Assembly (NCBI GenBank): GCA_946811185.2
Contig: OX328109.1
Span: 20,310,255 to 20,374,254 of the forward strand
DNA from: Hippopus hippopus
Lineage: Eukaryota; Mollusca; Bivalvia; Cardiida; Cardiidae
DNA: 64,000 bases
Direction of reading: 5' to 3'
Of the stretch, positions 48,901-55,747 are shown in pieces (position 1 is the first letter of the stretch; each line of letters opens with the position of its first letter). The notes below the pieces were generated by a model. The model saw only the letters and a list, made by a program, of their open reading frames with translations. It was not told the DNA's origin and did not search any database. The translations under genes were made by a program, and so were the position numbers.

Positions 48901-51900
48901 CTATTTTCTCCTTTTCCAATAATGCTTTCAAAAGCTTTCTATTTGAAGGCTATTGAGACACAGGAATTGTCTGGCAAAGTGTTAAATCAAAGGTGCTCAT
49001 AAAACCACTCATAGCCCCTACCACAACCATGGTTGCTCTGCAGCCAGTGTAGATTAAGATAAGACTGCACTGAACGTGCACTGTCCACTATCTGAGACAT
49101 TCTCACCTAGAACAACTATGGTACTGTAACTATTTGGGCCTTATTTCTTGATTGAAAATGTTTGTTCGGTTTATACAATGCTCTCAGAATTAAATAAAAC
49201 AAATATGGCCAGGTATAAAGATGAGCTGGGAAAAATCTCAATCTTTACCACAAGACAAAATTTTAGACTTATCCAAATTGAAAGTATTTGCAGACAACAA
49301 ATTGAAAGTGTCTCAAATGATGAAGATCATCTAGGAATGGGCAGAAAACATTGTGGGAAAAGATGAAAATGCTGGCCTTCAACATTTTCTCTTTTCCTTT
49401 TCCCACAATGTTTTCCCTCAAAAGCTTTCTTCGCAAGGGTTGTTGAGTATGGGAACTGTTTGACAAAGAGTTGATGCAAATACAGATCTGTGATTACTCC
49501 AGTTACAATAATGTTTTTCAAAACTTGTAAACCACAGCTGCTTAACTCTTTACCAAACGACAAAATTTTAGACTAGTTCAAATTGAAAGCACTTGCAGAC
49601 GACAAAATAAACGTAACTAAAAAATTGAAATTTGTTTCCAGAAGGGCAGAAAACATTGTGGGAAAAGGAAAAAATGCTGGTTACCAGCATTTTCTCCTTT
49701 TCCCACAATGTTTTCAAAAGGCTTCTATTTCAGGGTCATAAAAACCAGGGATTGTTTGGTAAAGGGTTAAAAGAACTCCCATGCTGTATCTGTGATTCAA
49801 ATTTAAACAGTTAGGTATTAGACCCTTTACCAAACAATGCCATGTTTAACAACCCTGCTGTAACAGGTCTTCTGAAACAATGTGGGAAATGAGGAAAATC
49901 CTTTTTCAATTATATTTTCTACCCTTTTAAAGAAAAGTCCCATGAATTACTAGAGCCATATTTCATTTAACTTCTGCAAATGTTTTCAATTTGGTCGGGT
50001 CTAGATTTTTGTACTTGTGTAAAGAGGAAATAATACTTAACTTAGTGAAATTTCAAGGTTGCTTTTGTCCAGAATGTCTCGGCAATGTGAACAGTGTAGT
50101 CACAGACTCTATATTTTGTGCTGTCTTATCCCGATTTACACTGGCTACAACTGCCCACAAAGGCAAATAAAGTCATGAAAGGCATTTAGAGGGTTAAAGA
50201 ATGGATGCAAGCATTGATCCTTCTAGCAGTTAGTGAAAAATATAGACAAATTAACTCTTTACCACACAATAAAATTTTAGCCTTGTTCAAATTCAAAGCA
50301 TTTGCAGTAGCCAACTTGAACCCAGTTGAAATCATAGAATATGTTAGTAAAAGGGAAGAAAACATTGTGGGAACAGGAGAAAATGCTGGTTACCAGCATT
50401 TTCTCCTTTTCACACAATATTTTCATAAGTCTTATCTCTTAGGGTCATTAAAAACTCAGAATTGTGTGATAAAGGGTTAATGGTAAAGCATTTAATGCTT
50501 CACCACACAATTCCAAGTTCTAACCACTCTAAGTAAAAAAGCTTTTGAAAAGATGGTAGGAAAAAAGAAAATACCTGTAACCAGCATTTTCTCCTTTTCC
50601 CACCATACTTTCTAACCTATCACAGAAAAAAAGCATTATGTGGCGCACTTTTAATTTGTCATCTGCAAATTCTCTCAATTCAGTCAAGTCTAAAATTTTG
50701 TCGTCTGGTACAGAATCAACATGTAAAATGGAACATATCAGTCTGACAGTAAAAATCCAAATGCTACTCTTTGAGGCTGTCTTAACTCTTTCCATACCTT
50801 AGACGACACCAGAAGCTTTAGTGGACAGTGTAGATCAAGATCAGACTGCACAGAATGTGCAGTCTAATCTCTGATCTACACTGTCCACTGCTTTATTCTG
50901 GATTATGACTTAACTCTCTTGACCTTGCAGCGAAACTGTATTTGTAGCCTTTGAGAAAATGCAAGTTATCTATTCAGTAATGAAAGAGTTAACCTGAATA
51001 TCTGAAAAAAATCTCATAAAGCGCACATACACATTCAAGATAAGACTACACATTCTGTGCAATCTGATCTTGATCTTCATTGCCTGCATCCACGAATGAA
51101 GTCATGCCTATTGATCTATGGGTAAAGTATAAAGCAACAAAGAACAGGTAGATACTCAAATATCCTAGCATACATGCTTTACATAGCAACAATAACAGGT
51201 TTTGTCACTATGCATACATCCAGTTACTAAGACAACCAGTATTATGTAGCAGTCAGGGTGAAAATAAAAATACCTGGTTTATACAAATGTTTTAGTCCCA
51301 CCTTGCTTAAGTCATAGATTATAAATAGTTGATCCACCAATATATCTCTCTAGATTAAAATATTCAGAAAATAAATCAGATTTCATAGCTTTTACATGGC
51401 CCATTTGTAGAGGCTCTCAGGTACATGCAATCACCTATCACCAAGACAAGGTCATGTACCAAGAGAAAAACTGAACAAATCCTTGTAATAGATAAAACAA
51501 AATGGAAGCCATTTCTACTTCAGATATTTTCTAACACTAAAGCCTGTATAAAAGGCCACCTCTTTCAAACAAGCCTCCTATATAAAGTAAATATGTTGAG
51601 GATACCTGTATTGAGCAAGCATCTGCCTTAACCCTTCACCACAAAATCCCCAGTTTTAAGGACAATGAGGAAGAAAGCTACTCAAAACATTGTGGAAAAA
51701 GGAGAAAATGCTGGTAACCAGCATTTTCTCCTTTTCCCACAATGTTTTCTACCCTATCATAAACAAATTCCATCATTGGAGCCACATTTACATTGTCGTC
51801 TGCAAATGTTTTCGATTTATACAAGTCTAAATTTTTGTTTTTTGGTACAGGGTTAAAGGCCCACTAGCAGTCAAAATTAACAAGATAAACTCCACTTATT

Positions 51901-52555
51901 CTTATGAAATCAAATATAACATCACTGTACTTATTCCCACTATGTTATATATCACATGACATTCCCACACACCTTTGTGAAACTCTGGCTCGAAATCTGC
52001 AAATACTTTAAAGGCAACATAGCTCCAAAATACCACCAAATTTTTTTTTCTTTTTTCTTTGCCGACAGTTTGCCAGCTATCACTTAATTCTGTGCCAAAA
52101 TAGTTTTGAAGTTTGGTGAGGTTAGAAAAATCTGATTAGCTCCCTTTAACCAATAATCCTGTGTTTCAACAAACCTGATGAAGACAACATCTGAAAATAT
52201 TATGGGAAAAGGAGAAGATGCTAGTAACCAAACGTTTTCTCTTTTTCCCAAGAATGTTTCTACCCTATCGAAGACAAATGCCAGCATTTCAGCATTATTT
52301 AATTTATCGTCTGCAACTGCTTTCAATTAGGACAAGTCTATCATTTTGTTGTTTGGCATAAAGTTAAAATATTTCTTCTTTGATTGTGCTACATAAACAG
52401 ATGTCTAAAATAACTTTTATACTTCAAAAAGTATAATGGTACTCAATGTGTCATACATACCTTGACTGTTTCTTCTTCGCACAGTTTGTTTACTGTTTCC
52501 ATGACGCTGACAAATTTCCTCATAACATCATACTTTTTACATGATCTCAAGAGCC
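33776..52555 (-). CDS. SEC14-like protein gene, 3' part (CRAL-TRIO + GOLD)
   Basis: Seen: constant exons 52461-52555, 41051-41131, 37985-38068, 37096-37202, 36463-36599, 34757-34923 and 33776-33927, plus three alternative versions of one 76-nt exon between the first two. Using one version, phases agree throughout and give 299 codons to a TAA at 33776-33778. Known: SEC14L proteins bind lipids such as phosphoinositides, squalene or tocopherol in the CRAL-TRIO pocket; the GOLD domain mediates protein or membrane contacts. The segment from LLRSCKKYD through IIYD..GLKHL, YPETLRKVFVI, PRIFPIIWHIVKPWL and LPECYGGTL is the CRAL-TRIO domain. VGRGSSLQLEYEV, FDIGFGVF and YVVRFDNTYSWTRSKKV are the GOLD domain. 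Human SEC14L2 has 403 residues, so about 100 N-terminal residues are missing here. I found no exon for them up to 64000. Confidence 0.92.
33957..34570 (-). mobile_element. MITE expanded into three ~170-bp tandem units
   Basis: An L arm at 33957 is followed by three core+S-arm units, repeats starting at 34224, 34396 and 34565. Fills the intron before the SEC14-like last exon. Confidence 0.75.
34757..34923 (-). CDS. SEC14-like exon, middle of GOLD domain
   Basis: Encodes YEFHSEGFDIGFGVFRKTA, ERQKAGEMETLL and LVPEDGVVECPEPGT, matching the human segment DVGFGIF..ERQRAGEM...LVPEDG. 167 nt, 1+165+1, donor GTGAGT. Confidence 0.93.
34955..35243 (+). mobile_element. MITE L-arm relic followed by a full S-L copy
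   Basis: Relic 34955-35018, then a copy from TTATTCCCTTACCACAAAAT to TTAA at 35240. Confidence 0.65.
35371..35628. repeat. 37-bp tandem repeat, 7 units
   Basis: GGATGATCAATATGAAAGAG recurs at 35371, 35408, 35445, 35482, 35519, 35556 and 35593, exactly 37 bp apart. Confidence 0.95.
35930..36101 (+). mobile_element. MITE, S terminus missing
   Basis: Core and L arm, ending TCTGGTAAAAGCTTA. Confidence 0.65.
36118..36301 (+). mobile_element. MITE, S-L, core centre deleted
   Basis: GGGAAAAGGAGGCAATTTCT joins the half-sites; right end GTTTAGTCAAGAATTCTTAA. Confidence 0.6.
36302..36452 (-). mobile_element. MITE, partial L, core and S arm
   Basis: Core 36334-36400; ends 10 bp from the GOLD exon at 36463. 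Confidence 0.6.
36463..36599 (-). CDS. SEC14-like exon, start of GOLD domain
   Basis: Encodes ICQGGMIPKEYYNQ followed by TVGRGSSLQLEYEVLKPGSL, the linker and first GOLD strands (human pattern SRGSSHQVEYEI..PG). 137 nt, phase 0 in, two bases out. A MITE relic ends about 12 bp from the donor side. Confidence 0.92.
36622..36855 (-). mobile_element. SINE, second family
   Basis: Minus-strand copy: GTCCTGTATGGTTCTGTGGT head at 36850, tail GTGGCATTAAACACCATTCA at 36630. In a SEC14-like intron. Confidence 0.65.
37096..37202 (-). CDS. SEC14-like exon, CRAL-TRIO end
   Basis: Encodes NYREELLKEVDEDQLPECYG then GTLKGPDEDPRCGTW, the closing LP..YGG(T/S) motif of the domain. 107 nt, leaves phase 0, donor GTATGA. 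Confidence 0.92.
37261..37800 (+). mobile_element. MITE split by a 300-bp pearl/HINE-like element
   Basis: S arm and half-core 37261-37332; insertion 37333-37628 (CACTGCATGTGGGTGCCAAT to AGCCAAGCTAAA); second half-core and decayed arm after it. Confidence 0.6.
37985..38068 (-). CDS. SEC14-like exon, CRAL-TRIO late part
   Basis: Encodes PRIFPIIWHIVKPWLHENTA then KKVSVFSG, aligning with the P.LF......KPFL...T..KI pattern. 84 nt, 2+81+1, donor GTAAGT. Confidence 0.92.
38251..38456 (+). mobile_element. TTAA MITE, S-L
   Basis: Left end TTGAACCCTTTACCACACAA, right TTAA 38453; core perfect but for one base. Confidence 0.82.
38457..39418. repeat. MITE family 2 copy split by the 693-bp element
   Basis: Left part to 38517, right part from 39211 (CAGATCCATAAAATCC, GCACTGAAGCCCCTTTTCAC). 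Confidence 0.65.
38518..39210. mobile_element. fold-back element, TIR TTAGGGATGGCAAC
   Basis: Ends TTAGGGATGGCAACGAGTAT and its inverse; inner arms are made of repeated CGAGTACTCG and GTTACCGG-like motifs. TAATTA stands on both sides (38512-38517, 39211-39216). Comparison with the host repeat at 30050 supports that this site was uninterrupted before. The TIR resembles hAT-type ends, but the duplication is only 6 bp as seen. No coding frame. Confidence 0.7.
39506..39730 (+). mobile_element. tRNA-derived SINE, second family
   Basis: Head TGGCTCAGTGGTAAAAGTGT and CCTGGTTCGAGCCCCAC, then TCCTTGAGCAAGACACTTCA and a tail with GAAAGCAGCATAAAACACCA. This is the best preserved member of its family in the window. 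Confidence 0.75.
39780..40016 (-). mobile_element. TTAA MITE, L-S, diverged core
   Basis: TTAA at 39780 and 40013. Confidence 0.7.
40255..40312. repeat. family 3 repeat, weak palindrome
   Basis: GTAGTCTAATTTTCAATCTACACTG keeps one half well. [20-base limit: core TAGTCTAATTTTCAATCTAC.]. Confidence 0.45.
40513..40692 (+). mobile_element. TTAA MITE, S-L, shortened
   Basis: TTAA at 40513 and 40689; L arm partly deleted. Confidence 0.7.
40689..40918 (+). mobile_element. TTAA MITE, S-L, intact
   Basis: Shares TTAA 40689 with the previous copy in the same orientation; perfect core. Confidence 0.88.
41051..41131 (-). CDS. SEC14-like constant exon after the cassette
   Basis: Encodes VDMYLNIVDAAESRYPETLR then KVFVIN, the conserved YPE(T/R)L motif of CRAL-TRIO proteins. 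81 nt with 2+78+1 phasing; donor GTAAGT. Confidence 0.92.
41370..41450 (-). mobile_element. MITE L-arm fragment
   Basis: AACATTTTAGACTTGTTTAA to GGGATTTGTCTTTAAAAGG. Confidence 0.5.
41698..41927 (-). mobile_element. TTAA MITE, L-S
   Basis: TTAA 41698; S end GGTAAAGGATTGA has lost its TTAA; perfect core. Confidence 0.8.
42213..42392. mobile_element. MITE variant with two L arms
   Basis: Both ends are L type; between them is a private palindrome (CAAATACAAAGATGTTGT and inverse, 42247-42290) in place of the usual core. Confidence 0.6.
42405..43509. mobile_element. pearl/HINE-like element, ~150-bp core units
   Basis: Starts GAGGGCCATGATGGCCCTAA, ends GTGCTCAGATGAGCTAAC. About seven units with ACAAACATTCTGACCAA and GACCTAGTTTTTGA. 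Confidence 0.65.
43805..43890. repeat. MITE family 2 fragment
   Basis: ATGAGCCATGCTCTGTGAAA to AGGTCAGCCTGTGCAGTCC. Confidence 0.55.
43920..44080 (-). mobile_element. tRNA-like SINE fragment
   Basis: On the minus strand: GGCTGGTATTTTTGG follows TTGCTTAGCCATTACCAC, then GCGGGTTTGAACCCCAAC, a good B box. Confidence 0.4.
44270..44467 (+). mobile_element. TTAA MITE, S-L, core mostly deleted
   Basis: TTAA at 44270 and 44464, 88 bp from alternative exon C. Confidence 0.75.
44555..44630 (-). CDS. SEC14-like alternative exon C
   Basis: 76 nt. Encodes HIDEMLLIYDLKGVGFRHLN. Acceptor CTTGCTTCAG, donor GTATGT; junction codon Cys. Differences from B are conservative (K/R, I/V, V/L, N/S, E/D) apart from V/E. 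The frame is intact, which argues against it being a dead copy. Confidence 0.85.
44796..45051 (+). mobile_element. MITE, S-L, with an extra insertion in the S arm
   Basis: Core GCTAGTTAGC, a shortened centre; right end reads AAAGCTTAAGC. Confidence 0.65.
45092..45178. repeat. family 3 palindrome
   Basis: GTTCAAGATCAGACTGTATC with inverse GTGCAGTCTGATCTATAATC. Confidence 0.55.
45276..45496 (-). mobile_element. TTAA MITE, L-S
   Basis: Left TTAA lost; right TTAA 45493. Confidence 0.72.
45729..45960 (-). mobile_element. TTAA MITE, L-S
   Basis: Left TCAACTCTTTACCAAACC; S end decayed. Confidence 0.7.
45979..46134 (+). mobile_element. TTAA MITE, S-L, L arm shortened
   Basis: A T-run replaces most of the L arm; right TTAA 46131. 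Confidence 0.65.
46377..46452 (-). CDS. SEC14-like alternative exon B
   Basis: 76 nt with the same phases as A and C. Encodes HVDEMLLIYDLKGLGFRHLS. Acceptor TTTTTGCTTCAG, donor GTATGT; the junction codon gives Cys. It shares 19 of 25 residues with C and, unlike A, its flanking intron bases also match C over about 120 bp, so B and C arose by a later duplication than the A/BC split. Confidence 0.85.
46493..46739 (-). mobile_element. MITE, L-S
   Basis: Core centre GCTGCTAGCTAGC; lies 40 bp from alternative exon B. Confidence 0.65.
46857..47086 (+). mobile_element. TTAA MITE, S-L, diverged
   Basis: Right TTAA 47083; core half-sites have drifted. Confidence 0.65.
47470..47685 (+). mobile_element. 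MITE, S-L, diverged
   Basis: CCTGTACCAAACAACTCTGT start; right end unclear. Confidence 0.55.
47688..47915 (+). mobile_element. MITE, S-L
   Basis: Core centre CTGGTAACCAGC; right end GGTAAAGAGTTATAC. Confidence 0.72.
48168..48295 (+). mobile_element. SINE, second family, 3' fragment
   Basis: Retains TTTTTGGGCAAGACACTTTG and the GTGGCATAAAACATAATTAA tail; the tRNA head is gone. Confidence 0.55.
48671..48986 (-). mobile_element. MITE, L-S, plus a second right half
   Basis: Full copy to about 48896, then an extra half-core with S arm to GTGTTAA at 48983. Confidence 0.7.
49041..49102. repeat. family 3 palindrome
   Basis: GTGTAGATTAAGATAAGACT to GTGCACTGTCC. Confidence 0.5.
49238..49474 (-). 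mobile_element. MITE, L-S
   Basis: Core centre drifted to GGCCTTCAAC; both TTAA lost. Confidence 0.65.
49542..49770 (-). mobile_element. TTAA MITE, L-S, intact
   Basis: TTAA at 49542 and 49767; perfect core. Best preserved L-S copy. Confidence 0.9.
49821..50030 (+). mobile_element. MITE, S-L, core deleted
   Basis: AATGAGGAAAATCCTTTTTC replaces the palindrome. Confidence 0.6.
50090..50147. repeat. family 3 repeat
   Basis: ACAGTGTAGTCACAGACTCT to CCCGATTTACACTGGC. Confidence 0.45.
50251..50480 (-). mobile_element. TTAA MITE, L-S
   Basis: TTAA at 50251 and 50477. Confidence 0.82.
50492..50716 (+). mobile_element. TTAA MITE, S-L
   Basis: Left TTAA 50492; right end TGGTACAGAATCAAC. Confidence 0.72.
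50821..50890. repeat. family 3 palindrome, best copy
   Basis: GTGGACAGTGTAGATCAAGA inverted to TGATCTACACTGTCCAC around GCACAGAATGTGC; about 70 bp. Confidence 0.75.
51032..51085. repeat. family 3 palindrome
   Basis: TTCAAGATAAGACTACACA with inverse TGCAATCTGATCTTGATC. Confidence 0.6.
51274..51349 (-). CDS. SEC14-like alternative exon A
   Basis: 76 nt, 25 codons plus one base. Encodes VDQLFIIYDLSKVGLKHLYK, the version closest to human SEC14L2 (IIYD..GLGLKHLWKP). Acceptor TAATCTAG, donor GTATTT. The junction codon with 41051-41131 gives Gly. About 10 of 25 residues equal alternative exon B. Confidence 0.85.
51628..51856 (+). mobile_element. TTAA MITE, S-L, intact
   Basis: TTAA at 51628 and 51853; perfect core. 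Lies between alternative exon A and the exon before it. Confidence 0.88.
52139..52366 (+). mobile_element. TTAA MITE, S-L, diverged
   Basis: Right TTAA 52363. Confidence 0.7.
52461..52555 (-). CDS. SEC14-like constant exon before the alternative cassette
   Basis: Encodes LLRSCKKYDVMRKFVSVMET then VNKLCEEETVK, matching the helix before the central beta sheet of CRAL-TRIO domains. 95 nt: two bases complete a codon begun in an unseen upstream exon; the donor GTATGT is in phase 0, the phase at which all three alternative exons begin. Its acceptor flank is partly repeated at 52917-52950. Confidence 0.88.
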
Positions 52556-52598
52556 CTAAAATTAAAGAACAAGATAATTATGAACTGAGAACATGCTT

Positions 52599-52912
52599 AA
52601 GCCTTTATCAAGCAATCCTGTAAAATACTTTTAAAACATAGTGAAAATTGGAGAAAATCTTTGTAACCATTTTTTCACATGGCCTAAACCATTTACCACA
52701 CAATCCCAAGTTTTAAAGACTGAGGAAAAAGCCTTTTTAAAACATCGTGGGAAAAGGAGTAAATGCTGGAGACCAGCATTATGTCCTTTTCCCACAATGT
52801 TTTCTATCCTATTAAAAACAAATCTCACTATATGAGCAAGAATTATTTTGTGGTCAGCAAACTCTTTCACTTTGGACCAGTCTAAAATTTTGTCATGTGG
52901 TAAAGGGTTAAG
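52599..52912 (+). mobile_element. truncated MITE followed by a full S-L copy
   Basis: Fragment 52599-52684; full copy 52685-52912 ending in TTAA. Confidence 0.7.
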
Positions 52913-52916
52913 AGCC

Positions 52917-53065
52917 TTTAAATTAAAGAACAAGATAATTATCAACTGAGAGCATCCAGTGTCAAACAATTATGTAAAATATTTCAGAAACATAGTGGGA
53001 ATAGGAGAAAATGCTGGTATCTAACTTCTTCTCCTTTCCCCACAATGTTTTCTACCCTTTAAAGT
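52917..53065 (+). repeat. duplicate of 52556-52690
   Basis: AAATTAAAGAACAAGATAAT and the following truncated MITE recur about 361 bp apart; the duplication begins at the SEC14-like acceptor but contains no exon. Confidence 0.6.
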
Positions 53066-53121
53066 TCATGTATAAAACCTTTATTCAAATTATTTATCAC
53101 TCATTTACAAGGATACATCTT

Positions 53122-53348
53122 TTAACTCTTTACCAATGACAAAGTTTTAGACTAGTCCAAACTGAAAGCGTAATTATGCAGACGACAAAATAGTGACTGT
53201 AAATTGAAATCTGTTTTTGGAAGGGTAGAAAACACTGTGAGAAAATGAGAAAATGCTGGTTACCAGCATTTTCTCCTCTGTCCACTATGTTTTTAAAATC
53301 CTACTTTCTCAGGGTCTTTTAATGTCGGGATTGTGTGGTAAAGGGTTA
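53122..53348 (-). mobile_element. TTAA MITE, L-S
   Basis: TTAA at 53122 and 53345. Confidence 0.8.
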
Positions 53349-53453
53349 AAATCATATGCTTTTGTTTTTTCAAACGGTAAAGACTAATTCAAGTATATAC
53401 ATCTTAATCTCCTTTCTCAACATTTACACTGTGAATTCCTTCCTTCCTTCCTT

Positions 53454-53751
53454 GCTCCTTTACCAAATAATCCCATGATTTAGCTCTTTACCAAACGAAA
53501 TAATTTTTAGACTAATCCAAATTGAAAGAATTTGCAGACGACAATCACCATGTGGCTCAAATGGTGCAATCTTTCTTTAATAGGGTAGAAAACATTGTGG
53601 GAAAAGGAGAAAATGCTGGTTACCAGCATTTTCTCCTTTTCTTGCAATGTTTTCAAAAGGCTTCTTTCCCAGGGTTGTTAAAAGTTGGCATTGTGCGGTA
53701 AAGTGTTAATGACCCTGAAGAATAGTATTTTTGAAAAACATAGTAGGAAAA
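53454..53751 (+). mobile_element. MITE with another MITE in its internal TTAA
   Basis: S terminus 53454-53482, then a full L-S copy 53480-53708, then the S arm resumes with TGACCCTGAAGAA. Confidence 0.65.
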
Positions 53752-54060
53752 CTAGAGGTGCTTGAGCGCCTGTATCGCTCCACAGGCCTGATATTTCTAT
53801 AATGGCGAAAGGAAGTTTTTAACAATTATCATTCAATCCTGCATTTTAGCTCACTGAAGAAAAAGGGTATGGAAAAAACTTGTGAGAAAAGAAGAAAAAA
53901 ATTGTAACCAGCATTTTCTTAGTTCCAAAGGAACATTCCTAAGAAATTTGGTAAATATCCAGTCAATAGTTTCTGAGGAGAAGTTTTTTAAAGAAAAAAA
54001 TTACAGACGCATGCACGGACGAACATTTGATACTTGAGTGGCTAAACATTATGTGGCTTA
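53752..54060. repeat. pearl/HINE-like fragment
   Basis: AGAGGTGCTTGAGCGCCTGT start; GTCAATAGTTTCTGAGGAGA core-like unit; includes a decayed MITE core near 53880. Confidence 0.45.
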
Positions 54061-54537
54061 AATGAGCTATGTGGCTGTAATTTTTATGTGGCATCTCAAA
54101 GAGTTCTTACAAATGACACTAAGGTGTCTTACAATCCATGTGTTAAGTGGTTAATTCCATTACCAATGTGGCTACAATAAAATAAGACACTTTAAATACA
54201 ATCTTCCTAACCCTTTCGCTAACACAAATTTCAAAGCATAAACTCTGTGCCACAGCATGATTGAAAATTTGTGATAAAAAAATATGAAGAAATTTCTCAT
54301 AATTTCATGTATTCCACCCTCTGAACTATCATTTGTTAGTTTTAGACTTTATGAATCATGCCAGCTGTAGACGAGGATAAGGGTTAATACCCAGTCCTTA
54401 TTCACAGGTGCCATCACAAAAAAGTAACACAATGATATTGCTCGACACATTTGTCAAGGCATTGTTGTCTTTTTCCAAAGGACCCTACTAGCTCAGTTTG
54501 TAGCATCACAGCCTTTGTTTTTTAATTTGTTTGGTGT
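54061..54537. other. no gene recognised
   Basis: Searched for the missing SEC14-like N-terminal exons; none seen. Confidence 0.4.
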
Positions 54538-54642
54538 TTAACTCATTACCGAATGACAAAATTTTAGGCTTGCCCGAATGGAAAACATTTGCAGACGACA
54601 AAATAAAAGTGACGGAAAATTAGAAATTTGTTTTGTTAAGAA
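54538..54642 (-). mobile_element. MITE L-arm fragment
   Basis: TTAACTCATTACCGAATGAC to GAAATTTGTTTTGTTAAG. Confidence 0.55.
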
Positions 54643-54689
54643 AAAAAAAGAAGAAACATCCATAATCCTGAGGGCAAAAGAGGAAAGCC

Positions 54690-54782
54690 ACTTATACCAA
54701 TTTAAAAGTCGGGGGTCGAACCCACAAACTTCTGCTCATGAAGATGGTGATCAACCACAAGACCACCACAGACGATGACAAA
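54690..54782 (-). mobile_element. tRNA-like SINE head
   Basis: On the minus strand: GTGGTGGTCTTGTGGTTGAT and GTGGGTTCGACCCCCGAC, spaced like A and B boxes. No tail recognised. Confidence 0.4.
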
Positions 54783-54967
54783 AAGGTTTTTTTTTTTTAA
54801 ATTCATGAGTCATTTTATCCTGATTCAGTTATCTTTTCATGGGAGACCGTTCTGGAAGTAGCAAAGCAGGAAAGTGAGTATGAATTGGAAAAGTACTGGC
54901 GAGGAAACTCCAAGACAACATGGATAGATGCAGATGTGGATACAAATGATACATAGTCAAACCTGTA

Positions 54968-55191
54968 TTAACCCTTTACCACACAATCCCTACTTTCGAC
55001 GACCCCGAGACAGAAGCCTTTAGAAAACATTGTGGGAAAAGGAGAAAATGCTCGTTACCAGCATTTTTTCCTTTTCCCACAATGTTTTCTACTCTTCACA
55101 AAACAAATTTCAAATCTGTCACTTTTATTTTGTCGTCTGCAAATGCTTTCAATTTGGACCAGACTAAAATTTTGTCATTTGGTAGAGTTAA
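54968..55191 (+). mobile_element. TTAA MITE, S-L, intact
   Basis: TTAA at 54968 and 55188; core centre CTCGTTACCAGC. Confidence 0.85.
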
Positions 55192-55524
55192 GAGACTACC
55201 CAATGGGAAGCTAGAAAATTGTTATCTTAGAGCAGGTGGTCTTAATAAAGGTTCAATACAGTACTGTTGAAAATAGCATTACCCCCCATTCATTTTATTT
55301 AAAAGAAAAACATCAAGAAATTTTATAATTTTATTCAAAATTTCATTGAAAATGAAGGCTTTGTCTAAACCCAACAACACAAAACAAGAGGGCTAAGATG
55401 GCCCTGGATCGCTCACCTGAATTTTTGAGAGGACCATAGCCATTTTTTTGTGAGGTATTGAAACTTTGGAAACAAAATCATTATTTTGCCAGGCAATTTT
55501 GAAAAGGTCACCAGTAAAAGTCAT

Positions 55525-55747
55525 TTAAACCTTTCCAAAACAATAAATTTTAGACTCTTCTAAACTCAAAGAGTTTGCAGACGACAATTTCAAATTTGAT
55601 ATAAATGGTAGAAAGTTCTCAAAATGGGTAGAAAACTCTTGGAAAAGGAAAAATTGCTTGTTATGTCCAATTTCTCCTTTTCTCAGTGTTTTCAACAGAC
55701 TTGTACTACAGACACGTAAAAACAAGGGCTTGTTTGGGAAAGGGTTA
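55525..55747 (-). mobile_element. TTAA MITE, L-S, subfamily B core
   Basis: TTAA at 55525 and 55744. Core is GGAAAAGGAAAAATTGCTTG with an inverse, unlike the common core. The host element is uninterrupted at 26450. Confidence 0.75.

Noticed and set aside
52631..52969. 112-codon open frame on -, and many similar with [18 protein letters not shown]
   Set aside because: Translation of the MITE palindrome. The same peptide in dozens of frames reflects the repeat, not a protein family.
52556..53065. Fourth copy of a SEC14-like exon in the duplicated flank
   Set aside because: The duplication begins at the acceptor and contains only intron and MITE sequence.
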